Below are positions 40,883 through 54,900 of a stretch of 64,000 nt of DNA, piece after piece (the first letter of the stretch is position 1; the number at the start of each line of letters is the position of its first letter). Made by a program: the position numbers and the translations under genes. The notes below the pieces were generated by a model, which did not search any database, was not told the origin of the DNA, and saw only the letters and a list, made by a program, of their open reading frames with translations. This DNA comes from Antedon mediterranea (taxonomy: Eukaryota > Echinodermata > Crinoidea > Comatulida > Antedonidae). Location of the stretch: contig NC_092673.1 in the NCBI RefSeq assembly GCF_964355755.1, positions 32,499,648 to 32,563,647 of the forward strand, read 5' to 3'.

Positions 40883-43800
40883 ATGGTATTGTTCTAACTT
40901 GATTCGATAGCTAGCTCCTAAATCACCTAATATTAGGCCTAACAATGAAAGTGGCGCTATTTAAAATCTGAATAATGATTGTACATTTATATAATACATG
41001 ACCGTGAGTGAAAAGCAAAGTTGTTTATCGTCAACATCCGCCATCTTTGATGATTCAATTCCTAAATTCCTTAATTTGTCGACGCACAATATTTGTGAGA
41101 CTGCACATTCGCAGAATGACAGGCCTGCTAAATTTTAGATAAACGCGAACATTTTATTTTGTTTCGTCTCTTTTTTTTTTTAGGTTTGGTGCGTTTATTC
41201 GTTTGCAGCTCATAACATAAAAATACACGAAAAGACGCACAGCGTAGACGTGCGCGTAGAATATTTCATTATCAGACGCCTTTGAACGCCTCCAACGATA
41301 TGTCTCAATCTACTGACGAGATATTAATATATTTTTCTAAAATTGCTGCAGTAAGACCTTCTTGTTTTAATAATTTATTTCGCTTATTAACGCATCAGAG
41401 TTTAAGGTATCCATGTGGTCGTATAATAGAATTAAATTGATATTCGTATAATCTCCAATACTCACAACAAAATGGTAAATTGATTAAGTTTCTAAAGAGG
41501 GACAATAACCCATTATCACAATAGGTGTAAAATATTGATCACTTTATTGTGTAAACAGTTATTGCATATTGATCAAGTTTAATATATAATAATGTATCGT
41601 CTTACTGATGGTTTCTTTGTCAAAAAAAGTTAATTTTTACACATGCCTTGTTTTGTCACCTAGATTATAGATTTTTCAATAAAATAACATATTGCTTACC
41701 GCGCTTGTTGTTTACGCTAATTCTCCTTCTAAGTTAAATCATCAATACACTTATTATTGGAAAGCACAATGAAAGGTTTACAGTAATTTATCACGATCGA
41801 GAGAAAAAAAATGTTGCTGTCAAATAAGCGCGAGTGCCGAGCGCCATGTCGAGCTTCATCGGTAACACGGTAAATCACCAAATAAGCGATATTAATTATC
41901 GAATAAATACCACTGCAAAATAAGTTCCACTTCAAATAGGCTTACATAAACAAGACGCTCAACGTAGACGCGCCCGTACGGTAACGAGTACAATTACCTT
42001 TGAACGCCACGTATGATAATAGAGAAATCGTAACCTTCGTACACCCAAAAAAGTTTCAAATGCGCATGCATGTGATAACAGAATCTAATTTCGTCACCTG
42101 GACCAGAATTGCCAAATTGAGTCCGACTTGACATCAATTTGCAAACCAAACTCAAACGCATGCGCACTATAAGTTTACCCGTCATATATACACTATACCG
42201 GTAGGTCATAGGTCGAAAAGTTCGCCTTGTCTATTTTTAGTTTATACTGATAAAATATATTTATATCAGTTTTCCCCTTTAATAAAGAACATAGTTGATG
42301 ATATGATTGATACACATATCCATCTTTCAAAGTTATTTTATGAAGATGACCATGTTATTGGTCGGCGATTACTGAGTTACTGGCTTATTTATACGCTCAA
42401 TTTCACATTAAGCGAAATGACAGAAGTGTTTACAAAAAACCATGTCAAAAATATATACATATAGTATTATTAGAAAACTACGCCTATGTTTTACTATACG
42501 ATCATCCCCATTGGAACAACCAATGCAATTTAAAAATTCTTTAGTATGTATAAATGGAAATTGACTTGACTAATTATACCTAGTATTTATTTAAAATATT
42601 TCACATAATTGATGAATATGTCCATAATGTGATATATCAACATCATACCTATTCTACGAACACTTGTGCGGCAATGACGCAAAGTATGGAAGGCGCAAAG
42701 TCAAAAACGTTTCTGGATGATCAACAAGGAAAACAGAATGTTAACATATTCAATTCACTGAAAAGCTTTCGGAATCGAACTCAACCAAGTTTTAAAAAGA
42801 CTAGAATAATATTAGAAAGCAAAAGTGTACGCTCATACGTACATCAGGAATATATTAAGTGTTAAATAACAAAAACAAAGTAAACAGAAATATGTAAGAG
42901 TCATTCCTGTTTAATAATACAAAAAAAGCAATATCAAAATTTATGAACTAACTGACTCATTGAAAACACGTTTAGCGCAAATTACGAGTCATTTGTCGCA
43001 AGCTTTGAAAAATACCGCGTATATCGTTAAGTAGCACCAATCTTTTTCAAACGACGAATGCTTAACGTGCATAAAATGATTAGCGATGAGTCTTGTTTTG
43101 GGTACAAACGATGATAGTGTAAAGAAAGGAAAACCTTGTTGCAAAATGACTATTTTCTCTACTTATATTCTCAGTCATGTATGTCCAAACGCAATTGCAA
43201 TAACGACCGTAATTGCAACACACTCAATGAAGCGAGACCTAAACGAACCATTAAACAGACGATAATCCGAGGGTGATTATTATTTTTTCAAATCGACAAA
43301 AATGATGAAGTGTAAAATGTCTTTTCCTGAGCCAGTTTCTAGGCCTCATTGATTCTTTCTAGTTTCCCCATGTTCACGATAATTACCGCGTCGTCAGACC
43401 TTTGTGAGCCGTTTAACGTTTCGCTCTCTCTCGTCTCTGTCTTTTAATTGCGTCCTTTCACGCATGGTAAGTTCTGGCAATAGCATTTTAGGCCCGCCGG
43501 TTTTTATTATTTTTCAAGATAGATGACAGGCTAAATGCGTCACTGACGTGAATGAATTCGTTAACTTACCGTCCAAAGCACTTGTTTATACAGTTTATGA
43601 GTTGATATGCAAGATGAATTTGCCATTAAAAGGATGAACATCGTTTTAAATGGCCATACTAATGGTTGGAAATGTATTTGACGTCCAGTACCACCCAACT
43701 CACGAGTTAACGAACGTAGAATACATTTAATTTCATTATGATCTAAAAGTATGTATTTTTTAGTAACACAATTTTCTCTTTTTCTATCCTAATGTAACTA

Positions 43801-43939
43801 AATTATAATTGTTTATCAAGGAAACAAAAGAAGAAATATTTAAATAGAATTGAAATAGAATAGAACTAATTGTATTATGTTTACCTGTATATAAATCGCC
43901 AGTACCACAACAAAGATTACCAAAGCCGTGATATTATCA

Positions 43940-44075
43940 ATATTTGAACGCGGGTATTAATACCTTAGCATTATTCGAACTGTGCGCGTACAAAATACAT
44001 GACAATATTTGAACGCACGCGTACCAAAGGCGTAACATTATCAATGTTTTAACGCGCGCGTACACAAATTCGGGT
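43940..44075. repeat. Cluster of CpG-rich motifs with direct repeats
   Basis: Four related blocks occur: ATTTGAACGCGGGT, GTGCGCGTACAAAATACATG, ATTTGAACGCACGCGTACC and TTTTAACGCGCGCGTACAC. They are separated by TTATCAAT or similar AT-rich text and belong to the same motif family as 20631, 62967 and 63930. Confidence 0.65.
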
Positions 44076-46737
44076 CATTGTTGTCTTTGTGATTTCGTTC
44101 TATTTCTTTCCGACGTATGTAGGCCTATAGTATAAACGCAACGTTGGTACAACACGTCACAGTGCGCATGTAGATAATCACGTGGTTTGCCAAAATAACT
44201 TTTGTACACCGCGCACTATAGTTGCGACGCGTAGTTGTACTGCTTGTTTATAAAATTGAACCAATAGAGGATAATAATATATTATTACCTCCAAAACGAG
44301 AACAAAAATAAATAACTTTCCCGTAAACTGTTGTTCCCGGAATACTATAAACGTCATAAACATATTTTTGTTTAAGCACAAAGACCAATAAATACGAATA
44401 TTATAATAATAAGCTAAAAACTAAAAATAAACCCAATTAAAATGCCTAAAAGTGCAGTAAAATTTATGTTTTATGAACTATTTATGATAATAATTAACCT
44501 ATATAAGGTATTTATATTATGAATGCCGTAGATTTTACATGTAAAGTTGAAATTCTATTGGAATTGCATTGCATAACATATCTTGTATATATTGTTGTCT
44601 TTAAAGTGAAATTTAAAATAGATTTACATTTTATTGTTCTATATAATATTAAATAATACCGTAAATAGCATCTGTACAACATAAGTAATTATTACACAAA
44701 AATTCTAAATTACAATTTAAAATGTGTAAAATCCATTGAAGCTTTTTCTTCATAATTAGTACGATTTAAATACACTAAGTGGATAATAAACGAGATTTAA
44801 ATACAAAATAAACTCTGTAATTCTATTTAATGTATTAAGAAGAGCACAAAGAACAGGTGCGATAAGAAACTTTACTCCGGCAAGTGTGTGAGCAATAAGT
44901 AAGAATGATCTTAAGCGGTTCTTGTAATATCAACATAGACCCGCCTGGGACACGATATTGTAGTTGGATAGCGTCGTAATTGCTACTCAATGCCACTCGA
45001 GTTTTAGTAGAAAATTATGATTTGTTTGAGAGTGCCCACTTATGATTGCTAGCATGCATCTAGATAAACTCTCCGCGTGTGTGACAGGCCTGGTTGGTCA
45101 TGCGTCGAAAACACAACTGTTACTCTGCGTTAGGCCTAGCTAGCTTCGAAGTCGGAATACATTTAAGCGCAGCTTGCACAAGGCCTACAGCTGTTTATTC
45201 CAGTGAAGTAAAATACGATTAAAACATGATTAAATACGGCATGTTCTCGTTTATGAATGGTTTAAAAGGCGTTTGCTCCGTGGATGTCCCTTGTGTGCGA
45301 TAGATTCATTGCCTGGGTATCAATCCGAGGGACTGTCGCACTCGGAACAGGGTCAAATTTGGTCGTTCGGGTCGATCAATATTTTCCCCTAAGGCTCGAG
45401 AAATTAATTTTAACTGTATTAATAATGATGATCATACAATCATTGTTAATGTCATGCAAATAGTATTGTACCAAACAATTGATATATTTTTGTATTCGTT
45501 GTAGGAATAATCACTTTTGTTTAGCGATATTGATGGCACTTCATGCCGGCAAATGAAACCGCCTTATAAACGAACAATTTAAATTGTATTTCTAATTGTA
45601 TAATTGAATACACACGAAGACTGTAGATAGCTTATGTGTGATAATGCAGATGTTTTATTTTAAAATTACTTGGTTTTGCTACTTTTTACAAAGATGCAAA
45701 AACGTGAGATAATTCGTTGAACATTCAAATGAAATTTACCAACAACTCAGCAGCAGCACGTGACAACCAAACATACTTACTTAAATTAAGTAAACACTCT
45801 AATAAATCGACCCCTTTAATGATCATGAATAAACACAAATAAAAACAAAGCTAGAATAGCGTAAAAGTGCCTTAATGTTTCCATTTTGTCTATATATAGG
45901 ATCACTCACTGCCCAATGATCTGCGAACAAACGCCGGTATATTTATATTGAAGTATAATACGGTCTGAGTATACCAACTAACTATGCGGCATTTGGCTTC
46001 CGATGCGCTTCAATAGAGCAGCTATTAGCGCGCACGTGTCTACCTCATTCTCCTCAATTAGCTCGCGTTTGATTGCTTTTCAATATAGTTACTGATAACC
46101 CCAAGGATACAGTGTAATGGGTCGCAAAACACATCTTAACAATGCCGTAGATTTCATTTGAATTACGGAACGACACATTAAGAATTAATAATAATTTTGT
46201 TAGGAACTAATCATGTAATAACGGCGAATGGAATACCGATAATTGGCTTATTGCAATATTTACCCGTAGGCGGATAGGATGCAATGTAAACGATTATTTA
46301 AAAGAGATAAATAAAGAAAGTCAGAAACAAATTTTGATAGGTCTACTCTAAGCCCAAATAATTTTAAATCATCTGCACCCAGAGAACCATCAAAGCTCCG
46401 TCTATCTGCACCAATATAGTACCGTAGGCCAACCACTGATGATATAAAGAGGTAACGGTGGTTCTACCACCAACCAAACCCACCTAGGCTTCTTGGTCCA
46501 AATTATCAAGTTATTATACTATACCATGGACCCACTATGTATCGGTCTATGATTATATTATAAGATACACAGCATATCATTGGATAAATTATAATACAAA
46601 CGGCAGCAGGATTACTACTTAATACTCTGTATTCAATTTAAAGTTTTCAAGATAAATATATTTGTTTGTATTTTGACTGGGATTTCATTATATATCCTAC
46701 TTATTAAATAAACATATGTACTGTTTTATTGAGTTAT

Positions 46738-46865
46738 TAATTTTTAGTCGCGTGGACGCGACTCTATAGTTCACTATGTCGGTCGGTCGGTCTGTCTGTC
46801 TGTCTGTCGGTCCGGTATCACTATGCATTGTAGCACGCGACTTAATGGCTGTTTTATTTATTTGT
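46738..46865 (+). repeat. Dispersed GGTC-rich element, copy 2
   Basis: AGTCGCGTGGACGCGACT (near-palindrome) is followed by CACTATGTCGGTCGGTCGG, a CTGT tetranucleotide run, TCACTATGCATTGTAGCACG and CGACTTA. The same order is found inverted at 15308-15400. Confidence 0.65.
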
Positions 46866-47487
46866 ACGCAAACACTATAATTACCAAACAAATTACTTGA
46901 ATCTTTTAAAAGAAATTATTATTATACTTGGACGGGTGTTTAATTATTTATAAGTACTTCTATATATTAAATAAAAATATATATCTCTTCAATCATAACA
47001 TATTTACTTTTAAGATTCAACAAGACAGTGGCTGTTTCCGACAAGCGACTCATTGTTTGCCATTTCTCAATTTGTATTCATTAAGAAACATAAATCAATC
47101 TAACTAAGTCGAGTCCTCTCATTCAGGAAGCAATTTGCTTTTATTAACACCTTGTTAAATACAAGGTTTATTGTATACTAAATTCAAATTAGATTCGTTT
47201 TATGTCACTCTCGCATCTATTTGTTGTATTTCACCCGTTGCCGATATTGAGTTGATAATGCACTGATAAAGACAAAAGAATGTACTGTATAATGAATCTA
47301 GATTCTTCAGGTTTCCCCCATCTTCATCGTTTCTAAAATATTCAGAATATCACTGGGTGGTTGAATATGTTCAATTTATTTAATAACGGTTACTAATAAG
47401 AAATATAAAGTGGTAATAGGCCTACATATTCAATAACAAAATAAACAAAAAAATAGTAGTTTTAAACTTCAAAAACATAGGCCTAAT

Positions 47488-47815
47488 TTCTGAAAGTTCC
47501 GAAAAAATCTCACAATTTTCTGATTGGCTATTGCTCTAATATGAGTACAATACATCCATTTCAAGATAGGGATGGAGGTTTTGAATGAATAACAACGAAA
47601 AGCTATAGAATCGTGTAATCTTTGATATCAATATGATGCAAAATTACTTCTGAAAGTTCCAAAAAAACCACACAATTCTGTGATTTCTGATTGGCTTTTG
47701 CTCTAAAAATGTCACCATTATTTGGGTACAATAACTCAATAATTTCAAGAGGTTTGAGTGAAAAGCAACGATAAGCTAGTGTGATAACCACGATGCAAAA
47801 TTACTTTACGAACAT
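47488..47815. repeat. Two-copy tandem duplication, 160-bp unit
   Basis: TTCTGAAAGTTCC starts near 47488 and 47648. Both units share CACACAATT- or CTCACAATT-, TTTCTGATTGGCT, TTGCTCTAA, GGTTTGA and AACGA-AAGCTA in order. Confidence 0.85.
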
Positions 47816-49124
47816 CATAAAGGAAATTATATTACAATCAACAATAACTAACAAAAGGTAATTTAAGTAAGTTTATTTTGGTATTGTGTGGTTAAGCGAT
47901 ATTTTAACAGATGACTGACAAAAAGAACTTACATTTTACAATTTTGATTGATATCGTTAAAATTTGTCGGCAATAAAAAGCAGTCAACGAAAAAAAAAAA
48001 TCAGTCAAGCCGAAATAAAGCCATGATGATTATAACAGACAAAACTTTCGGTTTGCATTATTTACATACACTCAAACAATTTGAAAACTTCTTTAGAAAA
48101 CATACAAAGAGAAAGTAAAAACAACTCCGTTAATTTAAATTTGTTGGTTTGTCAAATGAAGAGTGGAATGTTTGGTCAACGCATGAATCAATTATTTTAC
48201 AAATTTATTTTATATTTATTTATGACGGTTTAAAAAAATCTAGTTTCACCACGAGCCAAAGTTTTGATTACAAAGGAACAAGAAGTACAGAAGAAGGAAT
48301 TGCTAGTACGTTTAGCATACACAACAAAAATAAAAAGTATGACATATGCAATATAATTTAAATACAAATACATTTATTCATCAAATCACAAATAAAATAA
48401 TAATAAGTACAATAATTCAAGACAATGATGAAATGGGGTCACAAGAAACCAGGAGGTTTGTGTGATAGAGACTCCAGATTACTTTAACATTTTTAGTCTA
48501 CAAAAAAAATTAAAAAGCAAGATAATTACCATAGGCCTATGTGTATAAAATAGAAATGAGAATAATAAAGGTAGGCGCTACCTACAAAAGAGAGAGTGAA
48601 AGGGAGATGACATTGAATTCAATTAGTTCTAAGATATATCGGTAGGTCAATTTTCAAAGAAACAAAACCTTTCTAAATGGAGACAGAAGTTGATGATGAT
48701 TCTCGACGAACGATAAACTTCGTAAAACAAAATCAAAATTACGACCATTACAATCCAACACAAGTATCACATTTTATTATCACTATCTAATCAAGGACTC
48801 TCAAACACACTTAACTTTTAAATTTCTAGCCATTAAGATTATTTTTGTCTGAAAGAACTTCTCAAAGAGATTGATCATGTGTTGATTTGTACACTGCATT
48901 TGCAATAACTAACGAGCTAACTAATACGAGAACGTGTTACAAAACGCCACAATCGTTGTAAATATTTGGGTTACAAGCTGTGATATTGGCCCATCAATCT
49001 TACCGTGCTTACATCATTAGTTTCCTATTAAGCCTCATCGTGAAATAACCGCCACGTTTACGTCCGGAACCGTTTGTACGAACACTCAAAATGATCACGT
49101 CCAATTAGAAAATTTAACCAAATA

Positions 49125-49240
49125 ACCGCGTGTATACTCTCGCTGTTTTGTTTATATATATTTGGTATTTTTTCTACCGCGTGTAATTCTCGCTGTTTCG
49201 TTCAGGCCTATAGGCCTATTTGGTATTTTTCTATAACGTC
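49125..49240. repeat. Two-copy repeat, 51-bp unit, ending in a TAGGCCTA motif
   Basis: ACCGCGTGTA-CTCGCTGTTT starts at 49125 and 49176, and TTTGGTATTTTT closes each. In the second copy AGGCCTATAGGCCTAT is embedded where the first has TATATAT, a view of the motif appearing inside a dated duplicate. Confidence 0.8.
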
Positions 49241-51475
49241 AACAGATTACGGTCTAATTACGGTCTTTGTATTATAAGAGAATGCAATCAATTTTCGTAC
49301 AAGTTACCGTAGCATTTGGCAAACTTTATTTCTCCTGCAAGTGTTCTCTCGACATCTTAAATTGGAAGTCATTAATTATTTTTTAATTAAGCTTTCATTA
49401 TAACAAAGGAAAGTGCAAGCCTATCAAAGCAAATACAAACATTCATTTTTGTTAATCGGTACTGAAAATATCGTATAATAATTTTGCTGGTAAGAAATTA
49501 AAGGTATACCGTATAGATGTACCGGGACGGTATTTTCCCCAAAAAAAAAATGGAAAATAAAAATGCATATAAAAACAGTTTAATAAAGTTTATTCAGTTT
49601 TACTTTTGAACAGAAATTAAAGAAAAATTGCATTAGGAAGACTGCCAAATAAAACAAAATGTTCTGAGAACATTTATTATTATTGAAGAAGATTTTGACC
49701 TCAACTTAAGGTAGTGAGATCTTGGGCAACCACCTGACCTGAACACATATACAATTTACAAAACTATTTTGTTATTTTTATAAATTACAATGAATGAACA
49801 GTAGGCCTAAGTCTTATTCAACCACGGGAGTAATTCTTTCTCAACGTATTGGTCTTTTCACTAAAACTCTCTGTATCTGGCATAAAGAGCAACTATCTAA
49901 TCGATACACCTAAACGTCTTTAATCCCAACTATTAAATCAATATTGAACTTCTCAATCTATTAAGCATTGACCATCGGTCTGTCTTATACTTATAATCCT
50001 ATTTTTATCTAGGCCTAAGTAGTTTCTTATTGTAAAAATTGAATTAGGACAATGTCTTTGAAATGCCTTTTCACATTTTTACAAAAAGGAAAATGACATA
50101 GGAATTAGCTATCACGCAAAGCATTTTGGGTATAATATAGAATTTGATACGCCAATCATCGGAGGACAGACTATGACTATTATTGCATCATTGATTTTGC
50201 TACATAACTTTAAATATTTGAACAAATCATTAAGCTTAATGATTATTCAGACCTTTTAAGCTAATTGATATACTCAAAAGGATGGCATTAAAAATTAAAA
50301 CCATCTCAAGAAAGAACAAAATGTCAAACGTACCCACACGTGCTTTTATACTGATATTCCGGATAAAGGTTATATAGGAGATAATCAAGGATTTGTAATA
50401 ATTTGATAAACGTTTATTTAGCGTTGTTAAATACAGTCTTCATGAATAATATAAGGAACCTTAACTGCACAAATCAACTTTAACCTTGTTTGTAAGCTCA
50501 CAAACACAAACTATAGCTTAGGCCATGACTGAGAAGCCTGCGGTGAAACAAAAAGTGAACAACATACCCTTTTCTACCTGTTGGAACCAGGGTGGAATTG
50601 GTGGGGTGGGGGAACTATTTTTTATATCTAATTCTGACAGACTATTAATATGTTAGCGCTCCGCCCATGAGAACGCATTGACTTTAAACGCAGAATGACA
50701 TTTAGTACAACAACATGAAAAAGAAAAGGGCGAGCTTGATAATTTATTTAAAGCTAGGCCTATTCATTACAATTGAAATCTCAAATCATTCCAAACGATT
50801 GCCAAGGCAGAAGAAATGACCCGACCATCATCATTTCGTTTAGGACGAAATTTCTTCCTTCCCCGGGACGGGATATTTAGTATACGATTGTTTTTAAAGA
50901 ATGATGTTTGCAAAAACAAGAGTTTGAATACGTCTGTGACGTCAGTATGTAAAATGATGTATAGTTATCAAATAAATCATCTAAAAATACGATGATTATT
51001 TATTTTTAACGAAGCGATATCATTTAAGACAATTTATTTGAATTCTAAATTGAATACGATTTATAAAACATTTATTTTCAACGTTGACGTTAAAGAATCG
51101 TTATAAATGGCACACCAATCAAATTCCCAAATCTAATGGATTTTAAAATTCAGAATGTGTTTTATAATTTGGAAAGTTATAGATAAATATGATTTGAATG
51201 GATACATTACAAAAGCATTCATATCATCGTCTACAATTTATTACCTAGCATTTTATTTCTCCTCAGTACTAGTTATCTTTTATTAAAACCTGGATGAAAA
51301 GCAATTTATTATGAAAAAGAAATAGTGTGTTTGTAACCTAGAGGGACCATAAAATAATTAACATCAATGGAAACCAACGGTTTACAATCAATTTTACATT
51401 AATTTATAAAATCTATATAAAATCCTCATTTGAATGATTTGTTTTAGTAATTACAATTGTGTGAGTTGACAAGAT

Positions 51476-51600
51476 GATGATTGGTTCCTTTCTGATCGTC
51501 TGCTAGTTTAATGTTTGTTTGTATTGCGTTTGCTGATTGGCCCTTCGGATTGTCTGCTAGATTAGCATCATTTGTATCGCACTTGCTGATTGGTTGCTTC
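51476..51600. repeat. Tandem repeat, about 57-bp unit, two and a half copies
   Basis: GATTGG(T/C)(T/C)C-TT, GAT(C/T)GTCTGCTAG(T/A)TTA and TTTGTAT(T/C)GC recur. GATTGG (reverse CCAATC) occurs three times at this spacing. Confidence 0.75.
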
Positions 51601-51829
51601 AAGTTATACAGACTTGAACAACGTTTGTAAAGTTTACGGGAAAAAAAACTTTTTTTCTACAACATTAGTACGAAAAGTTGTTTTGTTTTAATGTTTATAT
51701 AGTTTTTGTAAATATAAATTTTACATCGCGATATTGTTCACTGGTGGTTCTTTGAATCGTATTTATAGTTTAGTTTATATATTAGCTTATTTTGAAACGC
51801 CTTTGAACTCTGTATAACAACTGCATGTA

Positions 51830-51920
51830 CAATGTGGTCAATGTATAGACCCTTTCATCTTTGTACATTGTATACATGTTTTGTTGGTCGAAAAAAATAA
51901 ATGAAATGAAATGAAATTCC
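51830..51920 (+). mobile_element. Possible LINE 3' tail with (TGAAA)n
   Basis: CTTTGTACATTGTATACATG, then GTTGGTCG, AAAAAAATAAA and three TGAAA units. It looks like the terminus of a 5'-truncated CR1/L2-like retrotransposon. No coding remnant is visible upstream. Confidence 0.35.
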
Positions 51921-52382
51921 ACCGTATTTTAGTAGGGCCTACCAGTTGATTTACAATAGGTCAACGGTTAGATTAAAAAAAAAGTAACTACCACACCTGT
52001 AGTGACTATTATCGGTCTCTAAAATTATTCAATTAAATTTAATTCAAACTGTTAATTAATGATTACATCGCGGTAGCTCTAACACACTGGGAATCTACCG
52101 CAGTAATGTCGTCTCGGATTTGCCGTAATGATTGCGTTTGGTTTTTGATGGTCATGATAAATGTATTCATTCTCTACCTTTGATGTTAACCAGCATTCTA
52201 AAGATCGTCAGCTTGACAGGTCTTTAACTACGCCTTTGTCCATTATTAGGTAAAACTTAATTAACTTACGCGTTACGTATTGGTGTCCGATTATCGTTTG
52301 TTCTTTGCCGACAGGTAATTATATGCATAATGAGATACTGATAAATGTATTTAATTCGTTAATGAACCAGAGAGAGAATTTG

Positions 52383-52583
52383 GAATATACAGAGCACTGT
52401 AATTTACAGGGGGACACCTCTCTTCAGGAAACACCTCTATTCAGGGAACATCTCTATTCAGGAGACACCTCTATTCAAGGGACTCCTCTATACAGGAGAC
52501 ACCTCTATTTAGGGGACACCTCTATTCAGGGGACACCTCTATTCGTCAATGAACAACATAGAATATACAGAGCACTGTAATTT
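52383..52583 (+). repeat. 18-bp minisatellite flanked by a direct repeat
   Basis: GGGGACACCTCTATTCAG-type units repeat about eight times between 52405 and 52545. The array is bounded by GAATATACAGAGCACTGTAA at 52383 and 52561, preceded in both places by a (G/C)TTAATGAAC-like phrase. Because 18 is a multiple of three, an open frame runs through as a six-residue repeat (GDTSIQ and variants); I regard this as incidental. Confidence 0.88.
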
Positions 52584-54519
52584 TAATTAAAATAATAATT
52601 TAAAAAAATACTCCACCACCATTTACAACCCAGAGCATCTTGTGTATGTTTGTCATGTGAATAGGATTGCAGTGAATGAATTTGCTTATGCTTATCATTG
52701 GCACTTTGCCTAAATATATATAAAAAAACAAAAAACAAAACACCCATGCAACCGTAGTAAATAACTTTTTAATATCAGTATTATATCAAAACGGAAGTTT
52801 TAATTTCGTTTTAATCAATATTTTTATCGGCAACACTTGGTAACGAATACATTTTATGTGTAATAAATAGAAAATAATTTGAAAATTATAGGAGATAAAA
52901 ATATGGGAGGCTGTGGGAGTTGCCTCCAATAATTGGTTTGGTGTGAAATGCAATGTTCAGTATTTAATGATTAAACATGTATAAATCATGGCATCCCGTT
53001 GGAATAAACGATGCAAACTGTATAATTAGGAAAACAACAGCACGTAACATTTCTTTAAGATGTAACGAATGATTTGTTGATCAAGATTATATAATTGTTT
53101 TTTAAATCCGGGTTCCATTTCAAAATTCTTAGATTTCAGTAATCTTAAATTTTTGTTTTACGAAGAAATTCTAAATTTTAACAATCTTTAAATATATTTT
53201 TTATGTATTTTTTTATTTAATCACACTTTTGTTTAAATTACAAGACCAGCCAATTCTGGCTTATGATATTCTGGCAAATTTATATAAATTAACAATTAAA
53301 ATAGACACGGATAAAAACATAAAATAAAATAACAACTTTAAACAGTCTTACAAGACCAAAAAAAAACTGTATATGTAAACAAATATGTTAAAAATGTAAA
53401 AACAATGGATTGGCGTAATGAGAGCAAAATGTACGGTATTATTTTATTGTAAATGACGTCATATACACATTTATTTGTATATAATTATTTTATATATAAG
53501 TTTGATAGGTTCTTGGATGGACATTCTCTCTCATCAGTGTTTGCTTCGGTGGTCAAAGGGCGAGAAAGTTACGGTAGGTCAACAGAACAGACCGTCTGCG
53601 AACGTAGCCTTTTGGCTGTCTATTTTACATTGAACAATAGAAACACTTAATCAAGGATAAATCTATTTCAAACACGAATCTTTTAATTTACCGACCAAAT
53701 AACTTAAATTCGTTTTGTGATTACATTTTCTTTGCATTCGTTTTAGATACAAGTGCAACAGTTAAATGTTATTTCATTGGTTATTATGGGAAGCGATTAA
53801 AACGTCTGTCTATGGTGCGCCGGATTAGCAAAAACATTTGTCTTTATCGGTAAAACTCTTTGATCCCATTTCGTTGCTCTTTTTCAGTAGATCAGTGTAT
53901 TTAATCTTATTAATTCAAGTCAAAAAAGGTGACAAATGAGCATTGAAAATGACAAACTGTTTTCTTTTCTAACTGTGAGTTTGTAATGATAGTTTTGCAG
54001 CCAAACAAAGCATTTCGGGTAAGTCTCATCATCACAGACCTAACCGACAATCGCGTACAACGTTTTCCCCTTTCAGTCTAGAGTTAGAAATAATGAATAA
54101 GATAATTAACAAGGTAATTAAATGGTGTATATTTCGTTTCGGCATTTTAAATGTTATCTATAGCCACGAAATGAGCATCGCAATGTAAACTGCTGTTTAG
54201 ATACCGTGGAAACTATACAATACATGTGTTGTTATGTTAGAAAACTTTTAATAATTGCGATATTCTAGCATAATACGTTGTGGAGGTATTTTAGTGACAA
54301 CCGTGAATCGAATGGATGATGACATCAAGTATTAATTTACAAGATCGGTCAGAAGAAGATGGGTACTTTCATTTCAATTCGCATGTGGTTTAAAATGCTT
54401 TCACAACCATTATGAGAAACATTCATGTGAAAAGAACTTTACACAAAGATAACGTTCAATGAAGAGCTATTTGAATAAGTTGTTTATTTGGGAAATATTG
54501 AAATGAAAATGTATCAACT

Positions 54520-54900
54520 TCAGTGCGGGGTCAACGGTTTAGTAGGCGGTCGTCAACATTTTTTGTAGGCGCTCATCAACGGTTTTAGTACGCACGTCAA
54601 CGGTTTTAATATGCGCCCTTCAACGGATTTAGTATACGCGCTTGTCAACAGTTTAGTACGCGCCCGTCAATAGTTTTAGTACGCGCCCGTCAACAGATTT
54701 AGCATGCGCCCGTCAACGGTTTTAGTACGCGCCCGCCAACGGTTTTAGTAGGCGCTCATCAACGGTTTTAGTACGCATTTCAACAGTTTTATTACGCGCC
54801 CCTCAACGGTTTTAGTATACGCGCTTGTCAATAGTTTTAGTACGCGTCCGTCAACGGTTTGTACGCGCCCATCAACGCTTTTAGTACGCGCTTGTCAATT
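54520..54900 (+). repeat. Minisatellite of about 22-24 bp built from the CpG motif
   Basis: About sixteen degenerate units of GTCAACGGTTTTAGTACGCG with CCC or similar before the next GTCAA. The unit contains GTACGCG(C)CCGTCAA, a variant of the dispersed motif GTACGCGCGCGTCAA at 20677. Units vary by point changes at CpG sites (GCGCGC to GCGCCC, ATGCGCCC), as deamination or slippage would give. Confidence 0.9.

Larger units (their letters stand above)
38871..46737. other. Gene desert, fifth block
   Basis: No gene is supported. Listed features are the AGGTCA-rich triplicate repeat, a tRNA-SINE at 40803, a CpG-motif cluster at 43940-44075 and scattered TAGGCCTA. The stretch near 43370-43560 is less AT-biased, with TGACAGG (MEIS-like), TGACGTGAA and CTCTCTCTCG, but I see no firm element. 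Confidence 0.5.
46866..54519. other. Gene desert, sixth block
   Basis: No gene is supported. It contains local duplications at 47488, 49125 and 51476, a LINE-like tail near 51830-51920, and the 18-bp minisatellite at 52405. Most of the remainder is AT-rich DNA without recognisable structure. Confidence 0.5.

Noticed and set aside
52305-52580. 91-codon frame with a six-residue repeat
   Set aside because: Arises from an 18-bp minisatellite between direct repeats; no upstream gene structure.
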